Source of the DNA: an uncultured Clostridia bacterium
Lineage (GTDB): Bacteria; Bacillota; Clostridia; Oscillospirales; Acutalibacteraceae
Direction of reading: 5' to 3'
NCBI GenBank assembly: GCA_938034875.1
Contig: CALHND010000005.1
Location: forward strand, 62,001-126,000
Length of the DNA stretch: 64,000 bases
Under the pieces are notes generated by a model that had not been told where the DNA came from, did no database searches, and saw nothing but the letters and a program-made list of their open reading frames with translations. This document shows, in pieces, positions 1 through 8,574 of the stretch (positions are counted from its first letter, which is position 1; the number at the start of each line of letters is the position of its first letter). Position numbers and translations under genes: made by a program.

Positions 1-47
1 GTGTGTGTGGAGAGAGGCGGAGGAGTGAGGGGGTGCTCGCAGCGTTG

Positions 48-89
48 TTGAAAGAGTGCGTAAACTCGTAGAGTTTTCCACGCTTTCAA
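48..89. repeat. Nested inverted repeat upstream of the HUH replication gene
   Basis: The sequence pairs in three steps: TTGAAAG (48-54) with CTTTCAA (83-89), CGT with ACG, and AAACTC (62-67) with GAGTTT (71-76), closing on a 3-nt loop. No coding frame crosses the region convincingly. Together with the longer inverted repeat at 104-174 it fills the space before a HUH replication protein gene, which makes an origin or a leader RNA the natural guesses. Nothing else is recognisable between 1 and 340. Confidence 0.5.
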
Positions 90-103
90 TAATGCGGAGA
101 GTA

Positions 104-174
104 GGGGGAGAGAGGAGGTGCCTCTCTCTTTAAGGCGGGCTCCGTCCCGCCGCTCTCTTGCTCCTCTCTCCCCC
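104..174. repeat. 14-bp inverted repeat enclosing a GC-rich hairpin
   Basis: A perfect 14-bp inverted repeat (GGGGGAGAGAGGAG at 104-117, CTCCTCTCTCCCCC at 161-174) encloses a second hairpin, GGCGGG (134-139) with CCCGCC (146-151). The strands are strongly purine/pyrimidine biased. It lies about 170 bp before the replication protein start. A rolling-circle origin, a transcription terminator for an upstream gene, or a structured leader would all fit; the first is inferred only from the neighbour. Confidence 0.55.
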
Positions 175-340
175 TTTATTGGCTTTGAAATGCAATTACC
201 TTTTGAGGTTAGCGCAATTTTGTTAATTCAAAGGTCGTCAGCGGCAAATGCTCGCTCGACAAATTCCCTTATGGAAAACTAAAGCGTTAAACCTCGGGGC
301 TTGGGGCAGAGCCCCAAAAGGAAACAACGGAGGTAAAACT

Positions 341-1111
341 ATGCGCTGTCTATACAGAGAAAAAATACATAAATGCGGCGAGTTTTTGGAGGTCGATATT
401 TTCCCCGTTTTTGAATATCAGCGCGGGCGCAGCAAGAAAAGAAAACCGACAACAGAAACGCAGCAGCGATTAAACCAACGTAACGCCGAAAGAAAGCTCA
501 CGCGCCTACTGAACACGAATTTTACAAAGTGCGATATACGCTTTGATTTAACATATAGCGACGAGAATTACCCCGAAACGCCCGAGAACGCACAACGGCA
601 AATGCAAAATTTCCTCCGTCGCGTTAAGCGTTACCGCGCAAAGCATAATTTGCCCGAGCTTAAATACGTTGCCGTTACCGAGGTGGGGGAAGAAAACGGG
701 CGGCTGCACCACCATATCGTTATGAGCGGCGGCGTTGATATAAACACCCTTGCGGAAATATGGGGCAAAGGCTATACGACGGCAAAGCCGTTACAGTTTG
801 ACGAGTTCGGTATAACGGGCATTGCGGTATATCTCGTAAAAAGCCCGATACTCGGCAAGCGTTGGAGCGCGAGCCGCAACCTCGAGCAGCCGAAAACGTC
901 CGAACGCGACGGAAGAATACCGCAGTACAAAATCCGCGAGTTTGGAAACAGCGGCAACGACAACCGCGCAGAGCTTGAGCGTCTTTATGAGGGCTACGCC
1001 CTGGCAGACTGCAAGCCGTATTACAACGAAATCAACGGCGGCTATTATATAACCGTCCGTATGTATAAAAAGCCCGCTCCGAAACGGAGCAGAAAGCGAG
1101 GGAAACTATGA
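341..1111 (+). CDS. HUH-type rolling-circle replication-associated protein
   Basis: Predicted protein of 256 aa. A histidine cluster, GRLHHHIVM, fits the HUH motif of replication endonucleases, and downstream GIAVYLVKSP gives the Y-x-x-K pattern expected for the catalytic tyrosine. The overall form resembles the ORF2/G2P-like Rep proteins found in some phages and plasmids of Firmicutes. Its role would be to nick an origin strand and start phage DNA synthesis. The ATG at 341 is chosen over an in-frame ATG at 248 because it has a clear GGAGGT seven bases upstream and starts at the conserved-looking region. Its stop overlaps the next start (ATGA). Family membership is inferred from motifs only. 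Confidence 0.65.
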   Translation: MRCLYREKIHKCGEFLEVDIFPVFEYQRGRSKKRKPTTETQQRLNQRNAERKLTRLLNTNFTKCDIRFDLTYSDENYPETPENAQRQMQNFLRRVKRYRAKHNLPELKYVAVTEVGEENGRLHHHIVMSGGVDINTLAEIWGKGYTTAKPLQFDEFGITGIAVYLVKSPILGKRWSASRNLEQPKTSERDGRIPQYKIREFGNSGNDNRAELERLYEGYALADCKPYYNEINGGYYITVRMYKKPAPKRSRKRGKL

Positions 1112-1275
1112 CGCAAAAACGAGAGGAGAAAAAGAAAATGTCAATGTATATCTTTCCCGCCGTCCTTATAGCGCTTGACGTGGGAGCGGCTGTTATGTGC
1201 TTTATCGGCAAGGACTACAAAAAGGGCGTATACTGGCTCGCTGCGGCGGTGCTGAATATATGCGTAACTTTTTAG
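1108..1275 (+). CDS. Small two-helix membrane protein
   Basis: A 55-aa frame starting in an ATGA overlap with the Rep gene. A charged N-terminus (MTQKREEKKK) is followed by a hydrophobic stretch (residues about 14-33), a short charged turn (GKDYKKG) and a second hydrophobic stretch (about 41-55). This gives a likely membrane hairpin. The tight overlap and the good ribosome site of the next gene support a real gene in the same transcript. Function unknown. Confidence 0.5.
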   Translation: MTQKREEKKKMSMYIFPAVLIALDVGAAVMCFIGKDYKKGVYWLAAAVLNICVTF

Positions 1276-1285
1276 GAGGTGCCGT

Positions 1286-1549
1286 ATGAGCTTGCAATTT
1301 TTTACACCCGAACAGGAGGCAGCCCTCGAGGAAGTGTCCGCCGCGTTTCAGCGCCTCGGTGAAACGATAAAAGAGTTTGTAGACAACATAGCAAGAGATT
1401 TTAAGGAACTTATGGAATTTATCGAAATTCCCGAGAGGGAAAAATACACTCCTTGCCGAAAAATAGGCTTTTCGCAGCCTCCGCAAATTCCCGCTAAACA
1501 ATGGCGGAAAAATCGAGCTTTATTCAGACCATACAAGAGAGGCGTTTAA
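1286..1549 (+). CDS. Hypothetical phage protein, helical
   Basis: An 87-aa protein with a strong ribosome site (TAGGAGGT) eight bases before the ATG. The first 55 residues are acidic and predicted helical (EQEAALEEVSAAFQRLGETI), the rest basic with several prolines and aromatics. I recognise no domain. It sits between Rep and the late activator, where small phage accessory genes are common. Confidence 0.55.
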   Translation: MSLQFFTPEQEAALEEVSAAFQRLGETIKEFVDNIARDFKELMEFIEIPEREKYTPCRKIGFSQPPQIPAKQWRKNRALFRPYKRGV

Positions 1550-1582
1550 CTCTCAAAATCAAATCACAAGGGAGGTTTTGTT

Positions 1583-2023
1583 ATGAATTATTTTAAGGCA
1601 GCGGAGCAAGTGCTCTCCTCTGTCCCTACTCTCGAGCGGGCGTTGGAGAATTTACAGCATAGGCGCGATAGACTCATAGAAAGCGGAGCTCCTCGGGAGC
1701 CTGGCGCGATTGATTACAGCAAGCCGTTTACGGACTCGCATTACGTAAGCGACACTCTTAACGAGCTTTTGGAGCTTACCGAGTGCTCGCGCAATATTGC
1801 AGAAACGCAGCGCAAGCTCGCAGAAATTAAGGGCATTATCGACCAACTGAAAGACGAGTATAAAAAGCTCGTCGTTTTGTGGTACCTCGAAAAAAAGCCG
1901 AAAGAGGCAGTTATGGAGGAGCTATACATACAGTCATTAAGCACCGTTTATGACCTCCGTAACCGCGCAGTAGCGGAGTTTGCTTTGCTATACTTCGGCG
2001 GCTCTGCACTGGGCTCAATTTAG
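1583..2023 (+). CDS. ArpU/RinA-like late transcription activator
   Basis: A 146-aa protein ending in a sigma-like helix-turn-helix region (KKLVVLWYLEKKPKEAVMEE followed by STVYDLRNRAVAEFALLYFG). Small proteins of this form sit just upstream of the HNH and terminase genes in many Firmicutes phages and switch on the packaging and structural operon. The N-terminal half is helical and includes the DTLNELLELTE segment. The start has AGGGAGG at the right distance. A 159-bp gap with an inverted repeat follows, which is where its target promoter would be expected. The role is inferred from position and the C-terminal pattern. Confidence 0.65.
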   Translation: MNYFKAAEQVLSSVPTLERALENLQHRRDRLIESGAPREPGAIDYSKPFTDSHYVSDTLNELLELTECSRNIAETQRKLAEIKGIIDQLKDEYKKLVVLWYLEKKPKEAVMEELYIQSLSTVYDLRNRAVAEFALLYFGGSALGSI

Positions 2024-2074
2024 GCAATCGAAATAAAGCCGTATAGAAACTTGCTTTAAGCCGTGCTAAACTGA

Positions 2075-2094
2075 TACCGTAGAAATAGACGGTA
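2075..2094. promoter_or_regulatory. Inverted repeat in the gap before the late operon
   Basis: TACCGT (2075-2080) and ACGGTA (2089-2094) form a 6-bp inverted repeat with an 8-nt spacer. It lies in the 159-bp gap between the ArpU-like activator and the HNH gene, where a late promoter or a cos region would be expected. Its function is not shown by the sequence. Confidence 0.3.
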
Positions 2095-2182
2095 AGGCGG
2101 GCGGCTTATAGCTGCTCGCTTTGTCGTTGTATCGGGAGCAAATATAACTCACTATACGGCGGAGAGGGCGGGACGCTGTTAT

Positions 2183-2488
2183 ATGCAAGATTTCGCAAAG
2201 GCATTTTATTTAAGCAAAGCCTGGCGCGATACCAGGGAATATATATACAAGCGCGATATGGGCTTATGCGTTCGCTGCGGCAAGGCGGGCGCAATAGTCC
2301 ACCACAAAATATATTTAACGCCGCAGAATATAAACAATCCCGCTATCACACTATCGGAGGATAACCTCGAGTTGCTATGCCGTGAATGTCACGCCATAGA
2401 ACACGAGGGACAGCTACCGACAGCAAGCGGGCTTATGTTTGACTCCGAGGGAAACCTCGTAGAAAAGGAGGGTAAGTATGGGAGCTGA
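2183..2488 (+). CDS. HNH endonuclease of the packaging module
   Basis: A 101-aa HNH protein. A first zinc-binding CxxC (CVRCGKAG) is followed by the HH of the HNH core (IVHHKIYLTP), a conserved asparagine (DNLELLC) and the second CxxCH (CRECHAIEH). Small HNH proteins next to terminase are known to be needed for cos cutting and packaging in several phages, such as HK97 gp74. Its place directly before the terminase pair fits that use. The ribosome site is weak. The last 11 bases overlap the next gene. Confidence 0.85.
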   Translation: MQDFAKAFYLSKAWRDTREYIYKRDMGLCVRCGKAGAIVHHKIYLTPQNINNPAITLSEDNLELLCRECHAIEHEGQLPTASGLMFDSEGNLVEKEGKYGS

Positions 2489-2729
2489 TGTATGCGAGCT
2501 CGTAGTATATACGCAGAACGGAGCGGTTACGTTCCAGGTCAAGGCTACGGCTGATAACTTCGAGGACAGAGTAGCCGAGGCACTCGAGGAGGGCACCGTT
2601 ATTCTCGAGCTTGTGGACGGCGGGAAAATTATTCTCTGCGCGATTAACGTTGTAGCAATCGAGGTACACGCAGCGGCAGAGAGCAGCAATTTCTCTGTAA
2701 AAAATTTCGCTGCTACACCCCCCACTTAA
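2478..2729 (+). CDS. Hypothetical phage protein
   Basis: An 83-aa protein overlapping the end of the HNH gene by 11 bp, with a strong AAGGAGGG ribosome site. The predicted pattern is mostly beta strand (ELVVYTQNGAVTFQVKA, GTVILELVDGGKIILCAINV). No family is recognised. The overlap suggests translation together with the HNH gene. A 105-bp gap follows, rich in runs of C, which could hold a packaging site but shows no clear signal. Confidence 0.55.
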   Translation: MGADVCELVVYTQNGAVTFQVKATADNFEDRVAEALEEGTVILELVDGGKIILCAINVVAIEVHAAAESSNFSVKNFAATPPT

Positions 2730-2834
2730 AAAAAGCTATATGCCTTTTAATGAACCGTGTTTAAGCCCCTTTTATGACCGCCCCAGGCGTGTATAACCCC
2801 CCTACCCTTACAGACGAAAGAAAGGAGAAACAGC

Positions 2835-3203
2835 GTGGACGATACATTATATGCGCGACAGAAAAAAGAGCAGAACAGAATTAAGAAATTGTATAAAAAT
2901 CTGCCGAAAGATAAGCTCGAAATTGCAAAAAAACTAATGGAAAGAGCCGCCTATATGCTCGTTTCTCTCGAGGATATGGAGGAAAAAATTAACGAGGACG
3001 GGCTCGTAGTTAAAATGCCGCAGGGCTCCTACACTATCGAGCGGGCGCACCCGTTATTACAGCCGTATAACGCTATGGTTAAGAACTACAACGCCACCTT
3101 AAAACAGCTCAACGACCTACTGCCGAACGCAGACGCAGAGGCAGCGGGACAGGCGCTTATGATGTTTGCAACCAAACCGAGCAGGGCGGCAAAATCGGGT
3201 TGA
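2835..3203 (+). CDS. Terminase small subunit, P27 family
   Basis: A 122-aa protein matching the P27-type small terminase, with the typical C-terminal pattern of a helix carrying NAMVKNYNATLKQLNDLLP. It recognises phage DNA and recruits the large subunit for packaging. The start is a GTG with AAAGGAG upstream. Its stop overlaps the TTG start of the large subunit (TTGA), so the two are translationally coupled. Confidence 0.8.
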   Translation: MDDTLYARQKKEQNRIKKLYKNLPKDKLEIAKKLMERAAYMLVSLEDMEEKINEDGLVVKMPQGSYTIERAHPLLQPYNAMVKNYNATLKQLNDLLPNADAEAAGQALMMFATKPSRAAKSG

Positions 3204-4852
3204 ATTGGGTAAAAGAATACTACCGCCGCATAGAGTGCGGCGACATAGTAACGAGTAAGCGGGTTAGAGCTGTTTACTCGCGGCTCGTTGCCGAAATGGA
3301 CGCAGCTAACGACGACTCGCCGTATTATTTCGACGAGGAAACGGGCGAGCGTCCTATTTTGTTTATCGAAACATTTTGTAAGCAGTCCCAGGGCACCATA
3401 GGCGCGCCTCTTGAGCTTGAGCTATTCCAAAAAGCATATATACAACTGCTTTTCGGTTGGCTCGAAAAAGAAACAGGCTACCGCCGTTTCCGCGAAACAA
3501 TGTTTTTGTGCGGACGCAAAAACGGCAAGTCTACTTTGCTTTCGGGCATTGCCCTTTATATGCTCATTGCAGATTATGAGGGCGCGGCGGAGATATACTC
3601 CGTTGCGACAAAGAAAGACCAGGCAAAAAAGGTATTGACCGAGGCTGTCAATATGGTTAAGCAGTCGCCCGAGCTGCGGGCGGTTGTCAAAAAGCGCAGA
3701 AATGATATTTATTTTCCCGCGACCTCCTCTATCTTTGAGGCGCTCGCGTCGGACTCCAACACCCTGGACGGCTTAAACTCTCACGCCGTTATAATCGACG
3801 AGCTGCACGCAATCCGCGACCGCAATTTGTACGAGGTTATGAAACAGTCTACCTCGTCGCGCCGTCAGCCTCTCGTTGTTATGATAACGACCGCGGGCAC
3901 CGTGCGCGAGTGCATTTTCGACAATATGTACGAGCTTGCCGCAGACCTTGCGGACGGTAAGAAAAAAGACGATACCTTTTTGCCGATACTCTACGAGCTC
4001 GACAGCCGCGACGAGTGGACTAATCCGCAAATGTGGATTAAAGCTAATCCAGGGCTCGGGAAAATCAAGCAGTATAAAACGCTCGCTAACTTTGTTGAGA
4101 GGGCGAAAAACTCGCCCGCAGACTTACCAGGCGTTCTATGCAAGGATTTTAACATACGCGAAAATGAAAGCGCCGTATGGCTTTCCTTTGAGCAGATTAA
4201 AAACGCGGCGACGTTTGCTATTGACGACGTTTACAATACCTACGCTATCGGCGGTTGTGACCTCTCGGCTACAACCGACCTTACAGCGGCAACGCTGCTT
4301 ATACGCAAGCCGAACGACAAAACGGTTTACGTTTTGCAGCAGTATTTTTTACCGCAAGCCCGCGTTGAGCACCTCGAGGAGAAAAACACAAACGAGGCAC
4401 CCTATCGGATATGGGCGGAGCGGGGCTTGCTTACGATATGCGAGGGCAGCCGCGTAAACTTCTCCGACGTAACGGCGTGGTTTGTGCAAATGCGCGACGA
4501 GCATAAAATAGACGCTTTCAAGGTCGGCTATGACCGCGCGCTCGCGGGCTACTGGGTGGAGGAAATGAAAAGCAACGGCTTTACTATGGAGCCCGTAGCT
4601 CAAGGCGCTTTCACTTGGAGCCAACCTATGCGCGAAATGGGAGCGGCTCTTACCGACAAAATAGTTAATTACAACAATAACCCTATTTTGCTTTGGTGCC
4701 TATCAAATACCGCCGTTAAGAAAAGCGGCTTAAACAATATCCAACCCGTTAAGATAACCGATAAACGCCGCATAGACGGCGCGGTATCGCTGCTTAACGC
4801 GTGGGTTATCTACGTCAAATACTTTGACGACTATATGTATAACGTGGGGTGA
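3200..4852 (+). CDS. Terminase large subunit
   Basis: A 550-aa DNA-packaging motor. The ATPase half shows a Walker A, GRKNGKST (about residues 105-112), and a Walker B ending in VIIDELHA. The C-terminal nuclease half carries acidic positions expected of the RNase H-like fold (GGCDLSATTDLTA and KVGYDRALAGYW). It cuts concatemeric or cohesive-end DNA and pumps it into the prohead through the portal. The TTG start overlaps the small-subunit stop. Length and layout are typical of the phage Terminase_1 group. Confidence 0.92.
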   Translation: MNWVKEYYRRIECGDIVTSKRVRAVYSRLVAEMDAANDDSPYYFDEETGERPILFIETFCKQSQGTIGAPLELELFQKAYIQLLFGWLEKETGYRRFRETMFLCGRKNGKSTLLSGIALYMLIADYEGAAEIYSVATKKDQAKKVLTEAVNMVKQSPELRAVVKKRRNDIYFPATSSIFEALASDSNTLDGLNSHAVIIDELHAIRDRNLYEVMKQSTSSRRQPLVVMITTAGTVRECIFDNMYELAADLADGKKKDDTFLPILYELDSRDEWTNPQMWIKANPGLGKIKQYKTLANFVERAKNSPADLPGVLCKDFNIRENESAVWLSFEQIKNAATFAIDDVYNTYAIGGCDLSATTDLTAATLLIRKPNDKTVYVLQQYFLPQARVEHLEEKNTNEAPYRIWAERGLLTICEGSRVNFSDVTAWFVQMRDEHKIDAFKVGYDRALAGYWVEEMKSNGFTMEPVAQGAFTWSQPMREMGAALTDKIVNYNNNPILLWCLSNTAVKKSGLNNIQPVKITDKRRIDGAVSLLNAWVIYVKYFDDYMYNVG

Positions 4853-4856
4853 CACA

Positions 4857-6158
4857 ATGAAAGAAAGACGAGGGCTTTTTGAGGCTATATTCGGGAAAAA
4901 GCCGCAGAAAACAGACGGCTACACCGAGTACAAGCTCTTAAATTCCTATCAATCAAATTTTGTACCATTCTCGGGCAATGCCTGGGAGGTTAATATGGTG
5001 CGAGCTGCCGTCCATTCTTTCGCACGCCGCGCGGCGACGGTACAGCCGCGGCACATTAGACGCGGCGACGGAAAGGTGCTTGACGTAGAGAGCAGCACAT
5101 ACAACAACATTTTACAGTTTAAGCCTAACCCGACGACAACGGCTTATAAATTCTATTACCGCCTGGCGGCGCAGTACAAGCTATATAACAACGCGTTTGC
5201 ATATCCCGTATGGAATGAGGCGACGGGCAGACTCGAGGCAATTTATAATATCAACGCCCAGGAGATTACCTTACTCGACCACGAGGGCGAGCTGTTTTGT
5301 AAATTCCGCTTTAATAACGGGAAATCGTACATTTTCCCGTATGCGGACTTGGTGCATATCGGCTCAATGTTTGCAGATAACGACGTTTTCGGCTCCGATA
5401 ACGGAGCGCTTATGCCCGTTTTGAAAACGGCAAACACCTTTAACCAAAGTATGAGCAAGTTTGCCGAGCTCGTAGCGGTTGTGCGCGGTATTTTGAAAGT
5501 GCAAGCCTCCACAAAAAACGAGGACTTAAACCGCCGCCGCGACGATTTTATACGGGACAACCTCAAAATGGAAAGCAACGGAGCGGGCGTTATCGTTACG
5601 GATAATAAGTACGATTACACCCCGATTACCGACAAACAAACGCCGTTGCCTACGGGACAGTTGCAGTATATCAAAGACGAGATATACGACTACCTCGGCA
5701 CAAATGACGCTATCGTGCAAAATAAAGCCACACCCGAGCAGGAGGAGGACTTTTACGACGGCGAAATCAAGCCATTTTACGTACAGCTTGCCCAGGCGCT
5801 CACAAACTGCATTTTTTCCAAAAAGGAGCGCGGCTACGGCAACGAAATAACCGTAGAGGGTAACAAGCTGCAATTTGCAAGGACGAGCGACAAGCTCGCC
5901 GTTGTAAAATACTTGTCCGATATTGGCGGCTTAATGCTCGACCAGGCATTAACAACGCTCGGCTATCCGCCTATCGGCGGAGAGGAGGGCAAGCGCCGCG
6001 TACAGACGCTTAACGTCGTAAACGCAAACAAAGCCGACGAGTACCAGTTAGGCACCGAGACAAAGAAAGAGGAGCCGCCCGAGGACGGCAACGACGACGG
6101 AGAGGGCACCGCACCTACTGCGGCACCCGACGACAAGAAAGACGAGGAGGAAACATAA
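4857..6158 (+). CDS. Phage portal protein, HK97 type
   Basis: A 433-aa portal protein, which forms the ring at the capsid vertex through which DNA enters and leaves. The early segment (RAAVHSFARRAATVQPRHIR) and the later NDAIVQNKATPEQEEDFYDG region are typical of the HK97-like family. The ATG at 4857 follows the terminase stop by four bases and has GGGGTGA upstream; the in-frame upstream ATG at 4824 lies inside the terminase gene and is less likely. The C-terminus is an acidic tail (PEDGNDDGEG). The next start overlaps its stop (TAATG). Confidence 0.9.
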   Translation: MKERRGLFEAIFGKKPQKTDGYTEYKLLNSYQSNFVPFSGNAWEVNMVRAAVHSFARRAATVQPRHIRRGDGKVLDVESSTYNNILQFKPNPTTTAYKFYYRLAAQYKLYNNAFAYPVWNEATGRLEAIYNINAQEITLLDHEGELFCKFRFNNGKSYIFPYADLVHIGSMFADNDVFGSDNGALMPVLKTANTFNQSMSKFAELVAVVRGILKVQASTKNEDLNRRRDDFIRDNLKMESNGAGVIVTDNKYDYTPITDKQTPLPTGQLQYIKDEIYDYLGTNDAIVQNKATPEQEEDFYDGEIKPFYVQLAQALTNCIFSKKERGYGNEITVEGNKLQFARTSDKLAVVKYLSDIGGLMLDQALTTLGYPPIGGEEGKRRVQTLNVVNANKADEYQLGTETKKEEPPEDGNDDGEGTAPTAAPDDKKDEEET

Positions 6159-6763
6159 TGCCATATAAACCGAACGAGCGGGAATACAGAGCGGCGGAGC
6201 CGTTTACACTTCCCGACGAAAACAACGCCGACGAGCTCGTGCTCCGAGGTACGCCTATTGTCTTTGATACCCCTACCGTGCTTTTTGAGGAGGACGGTAT
6301 CGAGTATAAAGAAGTTATCGCCCGCGGCGCGCTTGACAGCTGCGATATGAGCGATTTTATCTTTAACCGAAATCACGGGCAGAACGACTCTACCGTATAC
6401 GCCCGCACCCGTAATAATTCCCTCACTTACAACATCACGGAGCGAGGGCTCGATATTGCGGCTTTCCTCGACAAAGAGGACGAGCGGCACCGCAATTTAC
6501 ACCGAGATATTCAAAAACGCCGCGTTGACAAAATGAGTTTTTCGTTCGTTGTGCGTGAGTGCAGCTATGACCGCGAAACACACACTCGGACGATAACTAA
6601 AATTAAAAAGCTGTACGACGTTTCGGCGGTGGATTTTGCCGCATACAACGAAACGAGCATTACTACGGCAAGGGACTTTTTCTCCGCGGAGCACGAGAAA
6701 GAGTTTAAGGAGCAGGAGCAGCGCCGCCGCCGTCAAATGCTGACAGCAAAAACCTACTGTTAA
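6158..6763 (+). CDS. Prohead maturation protease, HK97 (U35) family
   Basis: A 201-aa serine protease. The histidine in FNRNHGQ and the serine in DKMSFSFVV are the positions expected of the catalytic residues in HK97-type prohead proteases. It trims the N-terminal scaffold domain of the capsid protein during head maturation. It starts inside the stop of the portal gene with GAGGAGG upstream. The C-terminal 30 residues are charged (EHEKEFKEQEQRRRRQ), as is common in this family. Confidence 0.88.
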   Translation: MPYKPNEREYRAAEPFTLPDENNADELVLRGTPIVFDTPTVLFEEDGIEYKEVIARGALDSCDMSDFIFNRNHGQNDSTVYARTRNNSLTYNITERGLDIAAFLDKEDERHRNLHRDIQKRRVDKMSFSFVVRECSYDRETHTRTITKIKKLYDVSAVDFAAYNETSITTARDFFSAEHEKEFKEQEQRRRRQMLTAKTYC

Positions 6764-6788
6764 AAAATCAAAAAAGGAGTAAATCACT

Positions 6789-7931
6789 ATGAAAGAACTT
6801 ATTAAGAGAATGGCAGAAATCCGCAGCCGCAAGGTAGAACTGCGCGGCGTACTGGAAACCGACGCAAAAGCAGACCTCGACGCTATCGAAAAGGAGCTCC
6901 GCGAGCTTGACGAGGAATATACCAACCTCGAAAAGAGAAAAGCGGTTATCGAGGGTATCGGAGCGGGCACCGTTCCCGTAAATGAAGTGCCTAACCCTAT
7001 TAACAATCGCTCTGCGGACAACTTCGACCAGGACAAGGAGTATCGCTCCGCCTGGCTCAAGCACGTTAGAGGGCTTGACCTTACCGAAAACGAACAGCGA
7101 GCACTCACTACTGGTACCTCCTCCGCGGGCGCGGTTATTCCGACCGTGACGCAGAATAAAATCATTGAAAAGGTCAACCAGTATTGCCCACTGCTCGACA
7201 AAATCGACCTTTTGCGCGTCCCTGGCGGCGTAAAGGTGCCCGCAGAGGGAACTACCGCAGACGCGGCGGTACATACCGAGGGCGCAACCATTACCGCAGA
7301 CGGCGACACTCTCTCGAGCGTTACGCTTTCTGCCTACGAGGTTACAAAGCTCGTTACTATTTCAAAGTCCGTTGAAAAAATGGCGATTGACGCTTTCGAG
7401 TCCTGGCTCGTTAATAAGATTGCCCGTAAGATTGCCGAGAAAATCGGTAAGCTGATTATTTTCGGCACGGGTACCAACGAGGCGCAGGGTATCAACGCCA
7501 TTACCTGGGGCGCTACAAACTCCGTAACGGTTGGAAAAACCGCCTCTCTTTCCGCCGCAAACGTGCAGGGCACCGTTGCGCTGCTTAACGGCGGTTATGA
7601 TAACGGTGCGGAGTGGCTTATGTCGAAATCGACTTTCTTTACCGACTTCCACCCGCTTATGAACAACTCAAAGGACAATATCGTTACCGAGGACAACGGC
7701 GTTTACCGCGTTATGGGCTACCCCGTAAACTTCGACGACCGTATGACCGCGCACGAGGCTATCCTCGGCAACCTTTACAGAGGCTACCTCGGCAATATGC
7801 CCGAGGACGTTACGATTACCTCGCAGTTTGTAACCCGCGAGAACGCCTACGACTTCCTCGGCTGCGCTATGTTCGACGGCAAGGTGCAGGCGACCGAGGC
7901 TTTCGTTAAAATCGTAAAGGCTACGGCTTAA
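6789..7931 (+). CDS. Major capsid protein, HK97 fold
   Basis: A 380-aa capsid protein. Residues 1-60 are helical and charged (KELIKRMAEIRSRK), matching the scaffold-like delta domain that the protease removes. The mature part begins around the Gly/Ser/Thr-rich TTGTSSAGAVIP, a typical start for this family. The body includes EVTKLVTISKSVEKMAI and the C-terminal DFLGCAMFDGKVQ region. The order protease then capsid is standard. AAAAGGAG provides the ribosome site. Confidence 0.92.
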   Translation: MKELIKRMAEIRSRKVELRGVLETDAKADLDAIEKELRELDEEYTNLEKRKAVIEGIGAGTVPVNEVPNPINNRSADNFDQDKEYRSAWLKHVRGLDLTENEQRALTTGTSSAGAVIPTVTQNKIIEKVNQYCPLLDKIDLLRVPGGVKVPAEGTTADAAVHTEGATITADGDTLSSVTLSAYEVTKLVTISKSVEKMAIDAFESWLVNKIARKIAEKIGKLIIFGTGTNEAQGINAITWGATNSVTVGKTASLSAANVQGTVALLNGGYDNGAEWLMSKSTFFTDFHPLMNNSKDNIVTEDNGVYRVMGYPVNFDDRMTAHEAILGNLYRGYLGNMPEDVTITSQFVTRENAYDFLGCAMFDGKVQATEAFVKIVKATA

Positions 7932-7945
7932 CGGAGGGCTGAACA

Positions 7946-8245
7946 ATGGCGGATATTTCAATGCAGTACGTAGCGGGTATTCGCCAGTATCTACGCATTA
8001 ACCATACACGTTTTGACGCGGAAATTACCGACCTAATAGGAGCGGCAAGAGCCGACCTCCTATTAGGCGGTATCTCCGAAAAGAAAGTAAACGACGAAAG
8101 CGACGCACTTATAAAGCGGGCTATCGTCGTTTATGTCAAAGCGGAGTTTGGACTCGATAACGCAGACGGCGACAAGTACCGCGAGAGCTACGGTATGCTC
8201 AAGCGGCATTTAATGCTTTCGAGCGAATATACCGAGGAGGCGTAG
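7946..8245 (+). CDS. Head-tail connector (gp6-like adaptor)
   Basis: A 99-aa helical protein following the capsid gene by 14 bp with a CGGAGGG ribosome site. The pattern YLRINHTRFDAEITDLIGAARADLL is typical of the small adaptor proteins (HK97 gp6/SPP1 gp15 class) that bind under the portal and accept the head-closure ring. Position and length support this. Confidence 0.8.
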   Translation: MADISMQYVAGIRQYLRINHTRFDAEITDLIGAARADLLLGGISEKKVNDESDALIKRAIVVYVKAEFGLDNADGDKYRESYGMLKRHLMLSSEYTEEA

Positions 8246-8247
8246 TT

Positions 8248-8553
8248 ATGTTATGGCGAGAAATCGGGTATTTGTGCTCGGAAAAAGAAACGCTCGACTC
8301 TCTCGGAAAACCTTTTAAGACTTTCGAGAAAAAAGAGGTTTTCTGCAATGAAAAGGGTGTTAAGCGAAACGAATTTTACCAGGCACAAGCCCAGGGCTAC
8401 CGCCCCGAGCTTTGCGTAGAAATTAAGGCTTGCGACTATGCGCGAGAGGGACACTTTGAGTATGACGGGACAATGTACCGCGTTATCCGCACATATCCCG
8501 TAAAAAACGAGTGCCTCGAGCTTATATGTCAAGCCCTGGTTGCGGACGATTGA
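8248..8553 (+). CDS. Head closure protein (SPP1 gp16-like)
   Basis: A 101-aa, mostly beta-strand protein placed two bases after the connector stop. The ending (GTMYRVIRTYPVKNECLELICQ) fits the head-tail joining proteins that close the portal channel. In most phages a gp10-like neck gene comes next; here the tail completion gene follows directly and the gp10-like gene is found 15 kb away at 23,498. Confidence 0.72.
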   Translation: MLWREIGYLCSEKETLDSLGKPFKTFEKKEVFCNEKGVKRNEFYQAQAQGYRPELCVEIKACDYAREGHFEYDGTMYRVIRTYPVKNECLELICQALVADD

Positions 8554-8574
8554 CGCAGAGAGGAGGCGTTGCCT

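Noticed and set aside
248..340. Longer N-terminus for the HUH protein
   Set aside because: The upstream ATG lacks a ribosome site and the added residues look non-conserved; the ATG at 341 has GGAGGT.
2041..2160. tRNA-like or riboswitch-like segment before the HNH gene
   Set aside because: No cloverleaf or known aptamer pattern could be drawn; only the short inverted repeat is supported.
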